Origin: Elusimicrobiaceae bacterium
GTDB lineage: Bacteria > Elusimicrobiota > Elusimicrobia > Elusimicrobiales > Elusimicrobiaceae
Reading direction: 5' to 3'
Length of the DNA: 64,000 nucleotides
Assembly: GCA_017525025.1 (NCBI GenBank)
Contig: JAFXUJ010000003.1
Coordinates: 1 to 64,000, forward strand
Shown here one piece after another: positions 43,253 through 51,149 of the stretch. The stretch's first letter is position 1; every line of letters begins with the position of its first letter. The notes beneath the pieces are model-generated. The model saw only the letters and a program-made list of their open reading frames with translations, did no database searches and was not told the origin of the DNA. The position numbers and the translations under genes were made by a program.

Positions 43253-43962
43253 AGTCTTTTTGTGTAGTGTTAGTTCGTCCGCGTGACCCTAATAACATCG
43301 GGGCTGCGGCCCGGGCCATGGCCAATTTCGGCCTGTCCGATTTGCGGGTAGTGGAGCCCTTTGCCGTTGCTTGGCGCGAGGCCGTTAGTGCCGTAGGTGC
43401 CGAAGATATCATGCAACAGGCCCGGCAGTACGATACGCTGGATGCTGCGCTAGGAGATACCGTTTTTTCACTGGCGGCTACAGCCTTGCGTAACCGCCGT
43501 TTGGAACAAGAAATTGTCACGTTACCCGCCCTTAACAAACGTTTAGAATCAGTCCCGGCGGGTAATATCGCTTTGGTCTTTGGTAATGAAAAAACAGGCC
43601 TAAGCGGAGAAGATATTGAGCGTTGTACATCGGTACTTAACATCCCAACGGTTTCCAAGCAACCCTCTATCAATTTAGCGCAGGCGGTTATTTTGACGTG
43701 TTATGAACTTTCCCGCCGTGCGGATTTTACCCCGCTACGTTCCGGCGGAAGCAAAATGGCCCCTTCCCCAACCGATTCCCAAAAAGAAATTTTAGTAGAG
43801 GCCCTGTACCGTTTGTGTGAACAAGCGGATCTCCGCCCGGATCTTACCCCGGACCAACGCAAAGCTTTCCTGCGACGGATGGTAAGTAATTTATCTTTAA
43901 ATGAAGTACAACTGTTTTTTGCCAAATCTTTGGCTCAGCGTATTTCGCAACGTATTTCTTAA
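43249..43962 (+). CDS. TrmH/TrmJ-family RNA 2'-O-methyltransferase
   Basis: 237 residues with SPOUT signatures: VLVRPRDPNNIGAAARAMANFGL (motif 1, catalytic Arg), ALVFGNEKTGLSGEDIERC (motif 2) and LNIPTVSKQPSINLAQAVILTCYEL (motif 3). This is the TrmJ-like pattern, so 2'-O-methylation of tRNA position 32 is the likely role; rRNA is an alternative. Translationally coupled to lpd by an ATGA overlap. Confidence 0.88.
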   Translation: MKSFCVVLVRPRDPNNIGAAARAMANFGLSDLRVVEPFAVAWREAVSAVGAEDIMQQARQYDTLDAALGDTVFSLAATALRNRRLEQEIVTLPALNKRLESVPAGNIALVFGNEKTGLSGEDIERCTSVLNIPTVSKQPSINLAQAVILTCYELSRRADFTPLRSGGSKMAPSPTDSQKEILVEALYRLCEQADLRPDLTPDQRKAFLRRMVSNLSLNEVQLFFAKSLAQRISQRIS

Positions 43963-44022
43963 AGCAATCCCTGTCAAACGTCTCATATTTTGTTAAAATA
44001 TAAGAAATCATAAGGGGGCCGC

Positions 44023-45132
44023 ATGGACTACAATATACTCGTTATCAATCCGGGTTCTACATCGGATGATATCGGCTATTACCGGGGGGAAAAACCGGTA
44101 TTTGAAGTAACGGCCCGTTACTCGGTAAAGGATTTGGCTCCTTACGAAGGAAAAAACGTTACCGAACAACTTCCCCTGCGCCGCCAGTTGATTCTGGATT
44201 ATTTAGCTAACCATAAAATTCCACTTGAAGAGATTGATGCCGTCATCGGCCGTGGGGGCCTTTTGCATGCGTTAGAAGGCGGGGTATACGCCGTTAATGA
44301 CGCTATGATTCGTGATCTGGAAACGGGACATTACGGTATTCATGCCAGCAACTTGGGCGGCATTTTGGCCCAGGATATTGCGGCCCGCGCCCATTGCCCC
44401 AGCTTTATTGCCGATCCTGTAATTGTAGATGAATTTGAGCCGGTAGCACGCTATTCCGGCATGCCGGAAAATCCGCGCATTTCCATTTTTCATGCCCTCA
44501 GCCAAAAACGGGTAGCTCGGTTAATTGCGGAAAAACTGGGCAAATCTTACGAAGATATTGACTGCATTGTTTGTCATGGCGGAGGGGGTGTTTCCGTAGG
44601 GGCGCACCACAAAGGGCGTGTGATTGACGTAACAAACGGTTTTGAAGGGGACGGCCCCATGACGCCTCAGCGCAGCGGCAGTACGCCCGGTGCTAAGTTG
44701 GTGCATATGTGTTTTTCCGGCCAATACACAGAGCGCGAAATCCGCTTTAAAATGCAAGGCAAAGGGGGGTTGGTTGCCTATACCGGTACGTCTGATGTAA
44801 AAGAGTTGGAAGAATTTATTGCCAGCGGTAAAAAACAACCGGGGAGTGTCATTACCTGCTCGGTGGAAGAAGCTAAATTAGCTTTAGAAGCCCTCATTTA
44901 TCAGTTGTCAAAAGCCATTGGCGAGATGGCTGTTGTATTGAAAGGAGAGGTTCTTTTTATCGCTCTAACGGGCGGGCTCATGCATAGCCGATACATTCCG
45001 CAAAGAATTAGCCAATATGTGGGATGGATTGCACCTATCTATGTGTTCCCGGGGAGTGAGGAAAAAGATGCTTTGCGGGTGGCCGCTTGCCGGGCCCTGC
45101 AACATCCTGAAATTGTCCGGCAATACAGTTGA
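44023..45132 (+). CDS. buk: Butyrate kinase
   Basis: 369 residues of the acetate/butyrate kinase family: ILVINPGSTSDDIGYY start, AVIGRGGLLHALEGGVY, VCHGGGGVSVGAHHKGRVIDV and ALTGGLMHS. It transfers phosphate from butyryl-phosphate (or branched acyl-phosphates) to ADP, giving ATP. A TAAAAT box and AAGGGGGC ribosome binding site lie upstream. It is followed by ptb, so the two form a substrate-level phosphorylation pair. The order buk-ptb is reversed from the common ptb-buk. Confidence 0.95.
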   Translation: MDYNILVINPGSTSDDIGYYRGEKPVFEVTARYSVKDLAPYEGKNVTEQLPLRRQLILDYLANHKIPLEEIDAVIGRGGLLHALEGGVYAVNDAMIRDLETGHYGIHASNLGGILAQDIAARAHCPSFIADPVIVDEFEPVARYSGMPENPRISIFHALSQKRVARLIAEKLGKSYEDIDCIVCHGGGGVSVGAHHKGRVIDVTNGFEGDGPMTPQRSGSTPGAKLVHMCFSGQYTEREIRFKMQGKGGLVAYTGTSDVKELEEFIASGKKQPGSVITCSVEEAKLALEALIYQLSKAIGEMAVVLKGEVLFIALTGGLMHSRYIPQRISQYVGWIAPIYVFPGSEEKDALRVAACRALQHPEIVRQYS

Positions 45133-45166
45133 TTTTATTTTATTCTAAATGAAGGAGAATGTAAGT

Positions 45167-46084
45167 ATGAAATTCAAGAGTTTTGCTGATTTGATTAACC
45201 AAGTGAAAGGTAAATCAAACCGGGTAGTTGTGCCAGGCGCGAATAATCGCGAAGCGTTAGAAGCTATTAAAATGGCGGATGAAAACGGCCTTATTTCCCA
45301 TGGAATTTTAATCGGCCCGATCACCGCTGTAAAGGAAATGGTACAAAAGGTCGGTCTAAACGAAGGGAAATTTGAATTTATTGATTGTGAAGACGTCCCC
45401 ACGATGTGTAAATTGGCCGTGGATCAAATTTTGGCCGGCAAAGGGGATTTCCTCATTAAGGGCTTGGTAGACACGAAATATTACATGAAAGCTATTTTAA
45501 ATAAAGAAGCGCACCTCGTGCCGGAAGGAGCTTTGCTTTCCCACTTTGTGCTTTTCAGCACCCCTAAATATAAAAAACCGTTTGCTGTGACGGATTCCGC
45601 AGTGGTGATTGCGCCGACGTTGGAACAAAAAGTAAAAATTGTTCAAAATGCGGTGAATACCATGCACAAACTGGGGGTTGAAACTCCTAAAGTAGCGTGT
45701 GTGTGCCCGGTGGAAAAAGTAAACGAAAAAATCCCCAGCACCGTAGAAGCGGCCGCATTAGCGCAGATGAACGCCGAAGGGAAAATTACCGGCTGCAAAG
45801 TGGAAGGTCCGTACGATTTATATATTTCCCTATCCGCTGAAAAAGCCGCAGAAAAGGGCATTAAGGATAAAGTCGTTCCCGGCGATGCAGATATTTTAAT
45901 GTTGCCGGATTTGGACGCAGCTAACCCGCTTTACAAAGCGCTTGCGTTCTTTGGCGACCATATGGAAGCGGCGGCGGTGCTCGTCGGGCCGAAAATCCCG
46001 GTAATTTTGCCCTCCCGGGCAGATGATCCGAAAGTTAAGCTCAACGCGATTGCTTTGTGCTCTTTCTTAAAAGACGCTAAATAA
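45167..46084 (+). CDS. ptb: Phosphate butyryltransferase
   Basis: 305 residues from the ATG at 45167, which has a strong Shine-Dalgarno (AAGGAG); an ATG at 45149 lies upstream of that site and is rejected. Phosphate acetyl/butyryltransferase family: VVVPGANNREALEAIKMADENGL, KGLVDTKYYMKAILNKE, PFAVTDSAVVIAPTLEQKV and LMLPDLDAANPLYKAL. It converts butyryl-CoA or a branched acyl-CoA to the acyl-phosphate used by Buk. Confidence 0.94.
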   Translation: MKFKSFADLINQVKGKSNRVVVPGANNREALEAIKMADENGLISHGILIGPITAVKEMVQKVGLNEGKFEFIDCEDVPTMCKLAVDQILAGKGDFLIKGLVDTKYYMKAILNKEAHLVPEGALLSHFVLFSTPKYKKPFAVTDSAVVIAPTLEQKVKIVQNAVNTMHKLGVETPKVACVCPVEKVNEKIPSTVEAAALAQMNAEGKITGCKVEGPYDLYISLSAEKAAEKGIKDKVVPGDADILMLPDLDAANPLYKALAFFGDHMEAAAVLVGPKIPVILPSRADDPKVKLNAIALCSFLKDAK

Positions 46085-46090
46085 TATATA

Positions 46091-46112
46091 GGGGGCGGCT
46101 TCGGCCGCCCCC
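46091..46112 (+). terminator. GC hairpin after ptb
   Basis: GGGGGCGGC-TTCG-GCCGCCCCC, a 9-bp stem closed by a TTCG tetraloop without a T-run. A stable hairpin that could end or attenuate the buk-ptb transcript or protect its 3' end. Confidence 0.6.
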
Positions 46113-46124
46113 GACAGGCATCCT

Positions 46125-47396
46125 ATGAAGAGAAAACTGTTATTGTTTTTCACCTCTCATTACCGGCGATATCACGACGTGATTTTTTATACCATCACGC
46201 TTGCCATTATTGCCGGGTGTGCCTGGCTGTCCATGAATGTAGCACACCAAAAAAATGAGTTGGAACGCGAAAACCTGCACACGCGGGATATCCCCACGCA
46301 AGAATTTACCGTTGAACAAAAACCGATTTATGTGGCCTTGCAGGAGGCCAACCTTTCCAAACAAGAAATTATCAATATCGTACAGAAATTGAACTCTGTA
46401 GTAGACACCCGCAAATTGCAAAAGAAAGATACCTATACGCTTTCGGTAGAGGACGGACAATTTGTCATGTTGCTTTTAACGCAAGGGTTCAAGCGTTTTT
46501 TTGTAGCCAATGTGGATGGCGGGTTGATAGCCGGAATGAGCGATGTGGAAATTAAAACGCGCATCAAAACCGCAGCCGGGAAAGTGCATAATTCGCTTTT
46601 TAACTCTATGTTGGCGGATGGTTTACAGGTGCCGCTTATTTTAGATTTTACGGATGCGTTTTCCTGGACGGTTGATTTCAATACCGATACCCGCAACGGG
46701 GACGAATACGCCGCCTTGTGGGAGGAAAATTATACATCCACCGGGGAAATTACCAGCCAGGATTTGCTGGCGGCTTATTACAAGGGTGCCGAAAATCGCA
46801 CTACAACCTATGCCTTTTACTTTGATGGGGAGTTTTATGATGAAAGCGGCAAAATTAGTAAAAAAATGTTCTTAAAATCGCCTATCAGCTTCCGCGGATA
46901 CCGTATTTCTTCACGTTTCTCCTACGGGCGTTTGCACCCTATTTTAAAAATCCGCCGCCCGCATTTGGGCATTGACTACGCCGCCCCCGTGGGTACACCC
47001 GTGCAAGCCGTAGCGGACGGAACGGTTAAATTCAACGGTTGGAAAGGCGGATTCGGCAATTTTGTAGAAATCAAACATGCTAACGGTTATACCACCATGT
47101 ACGGACATTTAAAAAGTTTTGGCAAGGGAATCAAAGAGGGGGCCAAGGTCAAACAAGGCCAAACGGTGGGATATATCGGCAGTACGGGGCTGTCCACCGG
47201 GCCGCACTTGGATTTCCGCATTAAAGAGCGGGATAAATTTGTAGATTTCCTGCGGATGAAAAACCGCAATTCTGCCGTGCGGGATGTGCCGGCTGAAAAA
47301 AAACAAGAATTTGAAGAGTTAAAAGTGTTATACTTAAAAGAATTGAACGCGGCGGCAGGCCCGAAACAACCGTCCGCAGTGCAGGAGGAAAAATGA
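46125..47396 (+). CDS. M23-family metallopeptidase, membrane anchored
   Basis: 423 residues. N-terminal signal anchor (about 13-30, VIFYTITLAIIAGCAWLSM), a helical/mixed middle region (OapA/LysM-like EQKPIYVALQEANLSKQEI), and a C-terminal LytM domain: RRPHLGIDYAAPVGTPV (His280, Asp284), GNFVEIKHANGYTTMYGHL and TGPHLDFRI (His361, Asp363). In most M23 enzymes the last motif is HxH; here Asp363 replaces the third zinc ligand His, a variant known in some lineages, so activity is plausible but not assured. It probably cuts peptidoglycan cross-links. It overlaps the next gene by 4 nt. Confidence 0.85.
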   Translation: MKRKLLLFFTSHYRRYHDVIFYTITLAIIAGCAWLSMNVAHQKNELERENLHTRDIPTQEFTVEQKPIYVALQEANLSKQEIINIVQKLNSVVDTRKLQKKDTYTLSVEDGQFVMLLLTQGFKRFFVANVDGGLIAGMSDVEIKTRIKTAAGKVHNSLFNSMLADGLQVPLILDFTDAFSWTVDFNTDTRNGDEYAALWEENYTSTGEITSQDLLAAYYKGAENRTTTYAFYFDGEFYDESGKISKKMFLKSPISFRGYRISSRFSYGRLHPILKIRRPHLGIDYAAPVGTPVQAVADGTVKFNGWKGGFGNFVEIKHANGYTTMYGHLKSFGKGIKEGAKVKQGQTVGYIGSTGLSTGPHLDFRIKERDKFVDFLRMKNRNSAVRDVPAEKKQEFEELKVLYLKELNAAAGPKQPSAVQEEK

Positions 47397-47962
47397 AGCG
47401 TAAAAAAATAGCTTTAACCGGCGGCCCTAACAGCGGTAAAACCACCGCATTATCGGTTTTAAAAGAGACTTTCGGCCCGCAAGTGGAACTCGTACGCGAA
47501 GCGGCCACCCTCGTATTTAGCGGCGGATTTCCCCGCCAAGATAACAGTATTCCCCATATTGAAGCGGCCCAGCGTATCATCTTTTTTACCACCAAGCAAT
47601 TGGAAAGTTTGGCAGAAAAATCTTCGGACGCTCCGCTGATTGTGTGTGATCGCGGTACGGTGGATGCGGCCGTATACTGGCCCGGCGGGGTGGAAGATTT
47701 CTTTAATCAAATGGGCACTACGCTGGATAAAGAGCTGGCCCGCTACGACGCAGTATTACATTTGTCCCCGCCCACAAACCCGGCTTTCTATCAGTCCACG
47801 CATGTCCGTACCGAAAGTTTGGATCAAGCGTTTGAAATTGACCGCAAAATTTTAAAAATTTGGGAAAAACACCCCAACCGTGTGATTATTGGCGGAACGG
47901 AACATTTTTTAGAGAAGGCAGAAGCCATTAAAAAATTTGTAGAAAAAATCATTAAAGGATAA
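47393..47962 (+). CDS. P-loop ATPase (AAA_28/NadR-like), copy 1
   Basis: 189 residues. Walker A GGPNSGKTT near the N-terminus, REAATLVFSGGFPRQDN, Walker B-like LIVCDRGTVDAAVYWPG, and a lid segment HVRTESLDQAFEIDRKILKIWEKHPN. It resembles the small NTPase/kinase domain found in NadR and in many uncharacterised single-domain proteins. The substrate is unknown. It is coupled to the M23 gene (4-nt overlap) and followed 3 nt later by a close paralogue. Confidence 0.82.
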   Translation: MKRKKIALTGGPNSGKTTALSVLKETFGPQVELVREAATLVFSGGFPRQDNSIPHIEAAQRIIFFTTKQLESLAEKSSDAPLIVCDRGTVDAAVYWPGGVEDFFNQMGTTLDKELARYDAVLHLSPPTNPAFYQSTHVRTESLDQAFEIDRKILKIWEKHPNRVIIGGTEHFLEKAEAIKKFVEKIIKG

Positions 47963-47965
47963 ACT

Positions 47966-48529
47966 ATGAAAAAAATCGTTTTAACCGGTGGCCCCAGCGG
48001 TGGCAAAACAACGGCTCTTTCTATTTTGAAAGAGACCTTCGGTAATAAAATAGCACTCGTGCAAGAAGCTGCTACGCTTGTATACAGCGGTGGCTTCCCA
48101 CGCAAAGATAATAGCCCTGTGCATATTGAACACGCACAGAATATTATTTTTTACACCGTGCACCAATTGGAAGAATTAGCCCGGCGTACTTCGGACGCTT
48201 CCGTCATGGTGTGTGACCGTGGATCCATTGACGGGGCGGTATATTGGCCGCATGGGCCGGAGGATTTCTTTAAATCTATGCACACTTCGTTAGAAGCGGA
48301 GTTGGCCCGGTATGATGCGGTAATTCACTTGTCTCCGCCGCCGGAGAAAGATTTTTATCAAGCCACGAACGTTCGTACGGAAAATTTGCAACAGGCGTTT
48401 GAAATTGATGATAAAATTTTAAAAATTTGGGAAAAACATCCCAATCGTTTGGTTGTTCCGCGTGAAAAACATTATTTTGAAAAAGCGGAAATCATCAAAA
48501 ATTATGTGGAAAAAATGATTTCTAAATAA
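47966..48529 (+). CDS. P-loop ATPase (AAA_28/NadR-like), copy 2
   Basis: 187 residues, a tandem paralogue of the preceding gene with the same architecture: GGPSGGKTT, QEAATLVYSGGFPRKDN, VMVCDRGSIDGAVYWPHG, NVRTENLQQAFEIDDKILKIWEKHPN. The two are clearly homologous throughout, indicating a gene duplication followed by divergence in the C-terminal tail. They may form a heterodimer or have different substrates. The function is unknown. Confidence 0.82.
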   Translation: MKKIVLTGGPSGGKTTALSILKETFGNKIALVQEAATLVYSGGFPRKDNSPVHIEHAQNIIFYTVHQLEELARRTSDASVMVCDRGSIDGAVYWPHGPEDFFKSMHTSLEAELARYDAVIHLSPPPEKDFYQATNVRTENLQQAFEIDDKILKIWEKHPNRLVVPREKHYFEKAEIIKNYVEKMISK

Positions 48530-48544
48530 GAGGGATGTGTATTT

Positions 48545-48928
48545 ATGATTTGGAATCCGTTTAAGAAGAAAAATGAAGAAGCAGGTGCCGAACAAAAACC
48601 GGCTAAAAAAGAATCTATTGAAGAACGTATTGAGCGGGAAATTGATTCTTTGCCGGCTATGCTAAAAGGCAAACTAAAAGATCCGGAAGTTAAAAAACGT
48701 TTCTTGGATATTGCCAAACGTATGGAAAAAGACGGCGTAGATTTTAAGAGTATTCGCCAAATGAAAAAATGGATGAAAGCCCACGAGGCCGAATTGCGCG
48801 CCGAAGGTGGGGCAAACGTGCCCAAAGTGGAAACCGTGGTGCATGAGGGCCCGCGTATCGGCCGTAACGATCCGTGTCCTTGCGGCAGCGGCAAGAAATA
48901 CAAAAAGTGCTGCGGTGCCGGTAAATAA
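48545..48928 (+). CDS. SEC-C motif protein
   Basis: 127 residues. The C-terminus [24 protein letters not shown] is the SEC-C zinc-binding motif known from the SecA tail, where it binds SecB and ribosomes. The N-terminal 100 residues are charged and helical with no other known domain. It lacks SecA motor domains. A possible role is at the ribosome or as an adaptor. Same strand as and 15 nt after the P-loop gene. Confidence 0.85.
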   Translation: MIWNPFKKKNEEAGAEQKPAKKESIEERIEREIDSLPAMLKGKLKDPEVKKRFLDIAKRMEKDGVDFKSIRQMKKWMKAHEAELRAEGGANVPKVETVVHEGPRIGRNDPCPCGSGKKYKKCCGAGK

Positions 48929-48943
48929 AAAGCATTGAAATAT

Positions 48944-48977
48944 AAAACTCCCCCTCGTTGAACGGAGGGGGAGTTTT
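48944..48977. terminator. Bidirectional terminator
   Basis: AAAACTCCCCCTC / GGAGGGGGAGTTTT stem with T/A tails on both sides, between the SEC-C gene and the convergent pilin gene. Confidence 0.85.
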
Positions 48978-48991
48978 GATTCGTTAAATTA

Positions 48992-49474
48992 CTAATGTAA
49001 ATTCAGAGATCTGCATATAGATTCCCCTAATGGCGTATACCCTTCGCAGGAAGTAGTAGGAGAAGGCATTGAACTTGGATATTCTTTAAAGATCTCATAT
49101 TCTCTTTCGTCATCTTGAGGATAGCAGTCTTTGTCGTAGCATTCTCCTTTGCAGCGGTATATATCTACACCAGATCCGTCGCCGAAGTTATATATAAAGT
49201 AACGAGTAGTATAACAGAAAGTACCCGTCCAAGTGCCACCCGTTAGTTCTACGTCCCAGTTTGCATGGTCGGTTCGGTCGCTATCTATGTGTCCGGCCAA
49301 CGCAGCCATTTCTACATTTCGGACAATGATATTCATATTGGATATTGCCTCTGCCGCGCGCGATTTTTCCACTGCTTTTTGATATTGCGGTAATGCAATG
49401 CTGGCCAGAATACCAATAATTAGCACTACTACTAGTAATTCTATTAGTGTAAATCCTTGAAAAGTTGTTTTCAT
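48992..49474 (-). CDS. Type IV pilin-like protein
   Basis: 160 residues. Leader MKTTFQG, cleavage before FTLIE, hydrophobic helix [31 protein letters not shown], then a small globular domain with several Cys (CYTTR, YRCKGECYDKDC, TSCEGY, ICRSL) likely forming disulfides. A pilin or pseudopilin subunit after prepilin peptidase processing. A ribosome binding site (AAAGG) is 7 nt upstream. Immediately upstream lies a structured RNA with terminator (copy 1), so expression is probably attenuated. Confidence 0.9.
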   Translation of the reverse strand: MKTTFQGFTLIELLVVVLIIGILASIALPQYQKAVEKSRAAEAISNMNIIVRNVEMAALAGHIDSDRTDHANWDVELTGGTWTGTFCYTTRYFIYNFGDGSGVDIYRCKGECYDKDCYPQDDEREYEIFKEYPSSMPSPTTSCEGYTPLGESICRSLNLH

Positions 49475-49497
49475 AAAATACCTTTTCTTTTAAACCG

Positions 49498-49724
49498 GGC
49501 TCAAATGGCAAAAAAACGGCTGCTACACTTGAGCCATTCAGACTAACCCACATGTAACAGCCGCGGTTTGCCGTCCCTGACATGCAGGAACGACAAACAC
49601 TCGGCACAAAGTGAACGGGTAATTAGTCCGTTTGCTTTGTGCCTAAAACGACTGCTTTTGGAGTCTGAATGTGCCACCGGTATCCCGGTAGCGTACCATA
49701 TTTGCATATGGTTCCAAAAACAGT
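49498..49724 (-). ncRNA. Structured leader RNA, copy 1, upstream of a pilin gene
   Basis: Read on the minus strand. Shared with copy 2 (59141-59360): hairpin 1 CCATAT/ATATGG, hairpin 2 ACCGG/CCGGT, a long-range helix ATTCAGACT (49536-49544) with AGTCTGAAT (49662-49670), an internal long hairpin GGCACAAAG/CTTTGTGCC, a TTTG(T/C)CGT hairpin, and a final stem CGGCTG/CAGCCG with T-run (terminator, 49510-49563). An alternative helix GGCTCAAATG (49498-49507) with CACTTGAGCC (49526-49535) would block the terminator. A TATAAT box lies farther upstream. No protein is encoded. Confidence 0.75.
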
Positions 49725-49870
49725 TAAAATTTTTTAGTTATGTGGGCTTGCGCGCCCAAAATTTACTCCTTGTTTTGCTTCTTTTATTATACTTATTTTC
49801 CAAATCAAAAGGGAATGTTATGAGTGAAAGTCCTAGGTCTTTAAACCGTAAGATAGTACCCAAAGGGCCC

Positions 49871-49900
49871 ATGACATTTGAAGGAATTTTGTTTTACAAT
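49871..49900 (+). promoter_or_regulatory. Promoter giving a leaderless mRNA
   Basis: ATGACA (49871-49876), 18 bp, TACAAT (49895-49900), then exactly 6 nt to the ATG at 49907. No Shine-Dalgarno. The start codon is set by the signal peptide it produces. Confidence 0.65.
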
Positions 49901-49906
49901 AAAATC

Positions 49907-51082
49907 ATGCGGGTTATTAAGGCAATTATTTGTATTCTCTGTGTAACAGCAGGCGGTATCGTTCAAGGGCAAGTGCCCGGCGAAACCGCACAAACTACCG
50001 GACGAATCGTCGTCGGGAGCAAGGCGACGCCCCGGGGGGCCGTGGTTGCGTCGGATTTGACAACCCGGTTGCAGGCACAAGTGCAGCGTTCGTACCGGCA
50101 GGCCCAGCGGGTACAGCGTCAATACCCGGATGTTTTACCCTTGAATGGGCCCAGTAAAAATTTTCCTGCTACGTCCGATATAACCTGGTTAAAAAAGATG
50201 TATCCGCAGGAGCGTGCATTATCTTTAAGGCAACTTGCCTCTTATTTTTTAATTCAGCATAATTTGCGTTTGCGAGAATGGCTGCCTAAATTGGGCAGCC
50301 GGGAAGAGATGTTATTGAAGTACAGGGACGAATTAAAAAAACATTTGCGGGAAGTTAAACAACCGGCTCATGAGGATATGCGGTGGCTGGCGGAGCGGGT
50401 AACGGAAAAAACGAAGTATTTTCTAATCGGGGAACGACACGGACATTTTGAAATTACAAACGCGGTAGCCACTTGGTTGCGTATCCTTCGTTCGCAACAA
50501 CCACGACGGGAGATTTTTTTATTCACGGAATTTCTGCCGGAAGGCCAAATTTGGCACCAAGATTTTGCCGAAGATATGTTTAAGCCCAAATTATCTGTTT
50601 TTAGCACAGCTGAGGCCCTGAATATCTCAGTCATCGGATTGGAGCCGGGATTTGTGAAAGATGCAGAATGTATATCGGTAAAATGTATCAACGCTTTTGG
50701 TTGGCAAACCGAAAGAAACATTTGGATGACGTTAGAGGGGATTCGCTTACGCAACGAGCGTTGGATGCAGGTTATACAGGAATACCGTGCCAAACATCCG
50801 GATGCCTTATTTATCATTTACGGGGGCGGCGGTCACATGAAATATACATCGCCGCATTCTATTGGACGGCAGCTGGCCGGGGAGCATACGCAGGTGGCTT
50901 TGATTTATCCAAGGACCGTGTATACCCTGGAAGGTAGCTTAACGGCTGCGGTAGACGATTTTGACTATGTAACAACGTTGCACTTTCCCCAACGGGTGCT
51001 TTGGTGGGATAATCCTGTTGCGGCGATGCTGGCGGGTTTTGATATCCGTGTCAAAGTATCGGTAGCTCATCCAAAAGATTAG
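49907..51082 (+). CDS. Secreted TIKI/ChaN-like protein
   Basis: 391 residues from the ATG at 49907, which gives a signal peptide (MRVIKAIICILCVTAGGIVQG). The frame is open upstream but crosses the structured-RNA region. The region about 160-385 contains KYFLIGERHGHFEI (GExH motif, 175-180), FLFTEFLPEG and LFIIYGGGGHMKY, the order of conserved residues in the TIKI/ChaN/EreA superfamily (metal-dependent proteases, haem-binding ChaN, erythromycin esterases). The exact activity is unknown. An N-terminal 130-residue region is helical. Confidence 0.65.
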   Translation: MRVIKAIICILCVTAGGIVQGQVPGETAQTTGRIVVGSKATPRGAVVASDLTTRLQAQVQRSYRQAQRVQRQYPDVLPLNGPSKNFPATSDITWLKKMYPQERALSLRQLASYFLIQHNLRLREWLPKLGSREEMLLKYRDELKKHLREVKQPAHEDMRWLAERVTEKTKYFLIGERHGHFEITNAVATWLRILRSQQPRREIFLFTEFLPEGQIWHQDFAEDMFKPKLSVFSTAEALNISVIGLEPGFVKDAECISVKCINAFGWQTERNIWMTLEGIRLRNERWMQVIQEYRAKHPDALFIIYGGGGHMKYTSPHSIGRQLAGEHTQVALIYPRTVYTLEGSLTAAVDDFDYVTTLHFPQRVLWWDNPVAAMLAGFDIRVKVSVAHPKD

Positions 51083-51096
51083 TTTTTCCTACCCTA

Positions 51097-51140
51097 TACA
51101 ATAAAAACCCCCGAGTTACTCCCCGGGGTTTTTTATTGTA
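51097..51140. terminator. Bidirectional terminator
   Basis: Inverted repeat TACAATAAAAACCCC / GGGGTTTTTTATTGTA with an inner G/C stem, between convergent genes. Confidence 0.8.
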
Positions 51141-51149
51141 TAGGTTGAA

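Noticed and set aside
49498-49724. T-box, cyclic-di-GMP or 6S RNA identity for the structured leader
   Set aside because: The hallmark sequences of these classes (AGGGTGGTACCGCG of T-boxes, the GEMM core, the 6S central bubble layout) are not found.
49568-49906. N-terminal extension of the TIKI/ChaN-like gene
   Set aside because: The upstream frame runs through the structured RNA and has no conserved sequence; the internal ATG at 49907 gives a signal peptide and is preceded by a promoter.
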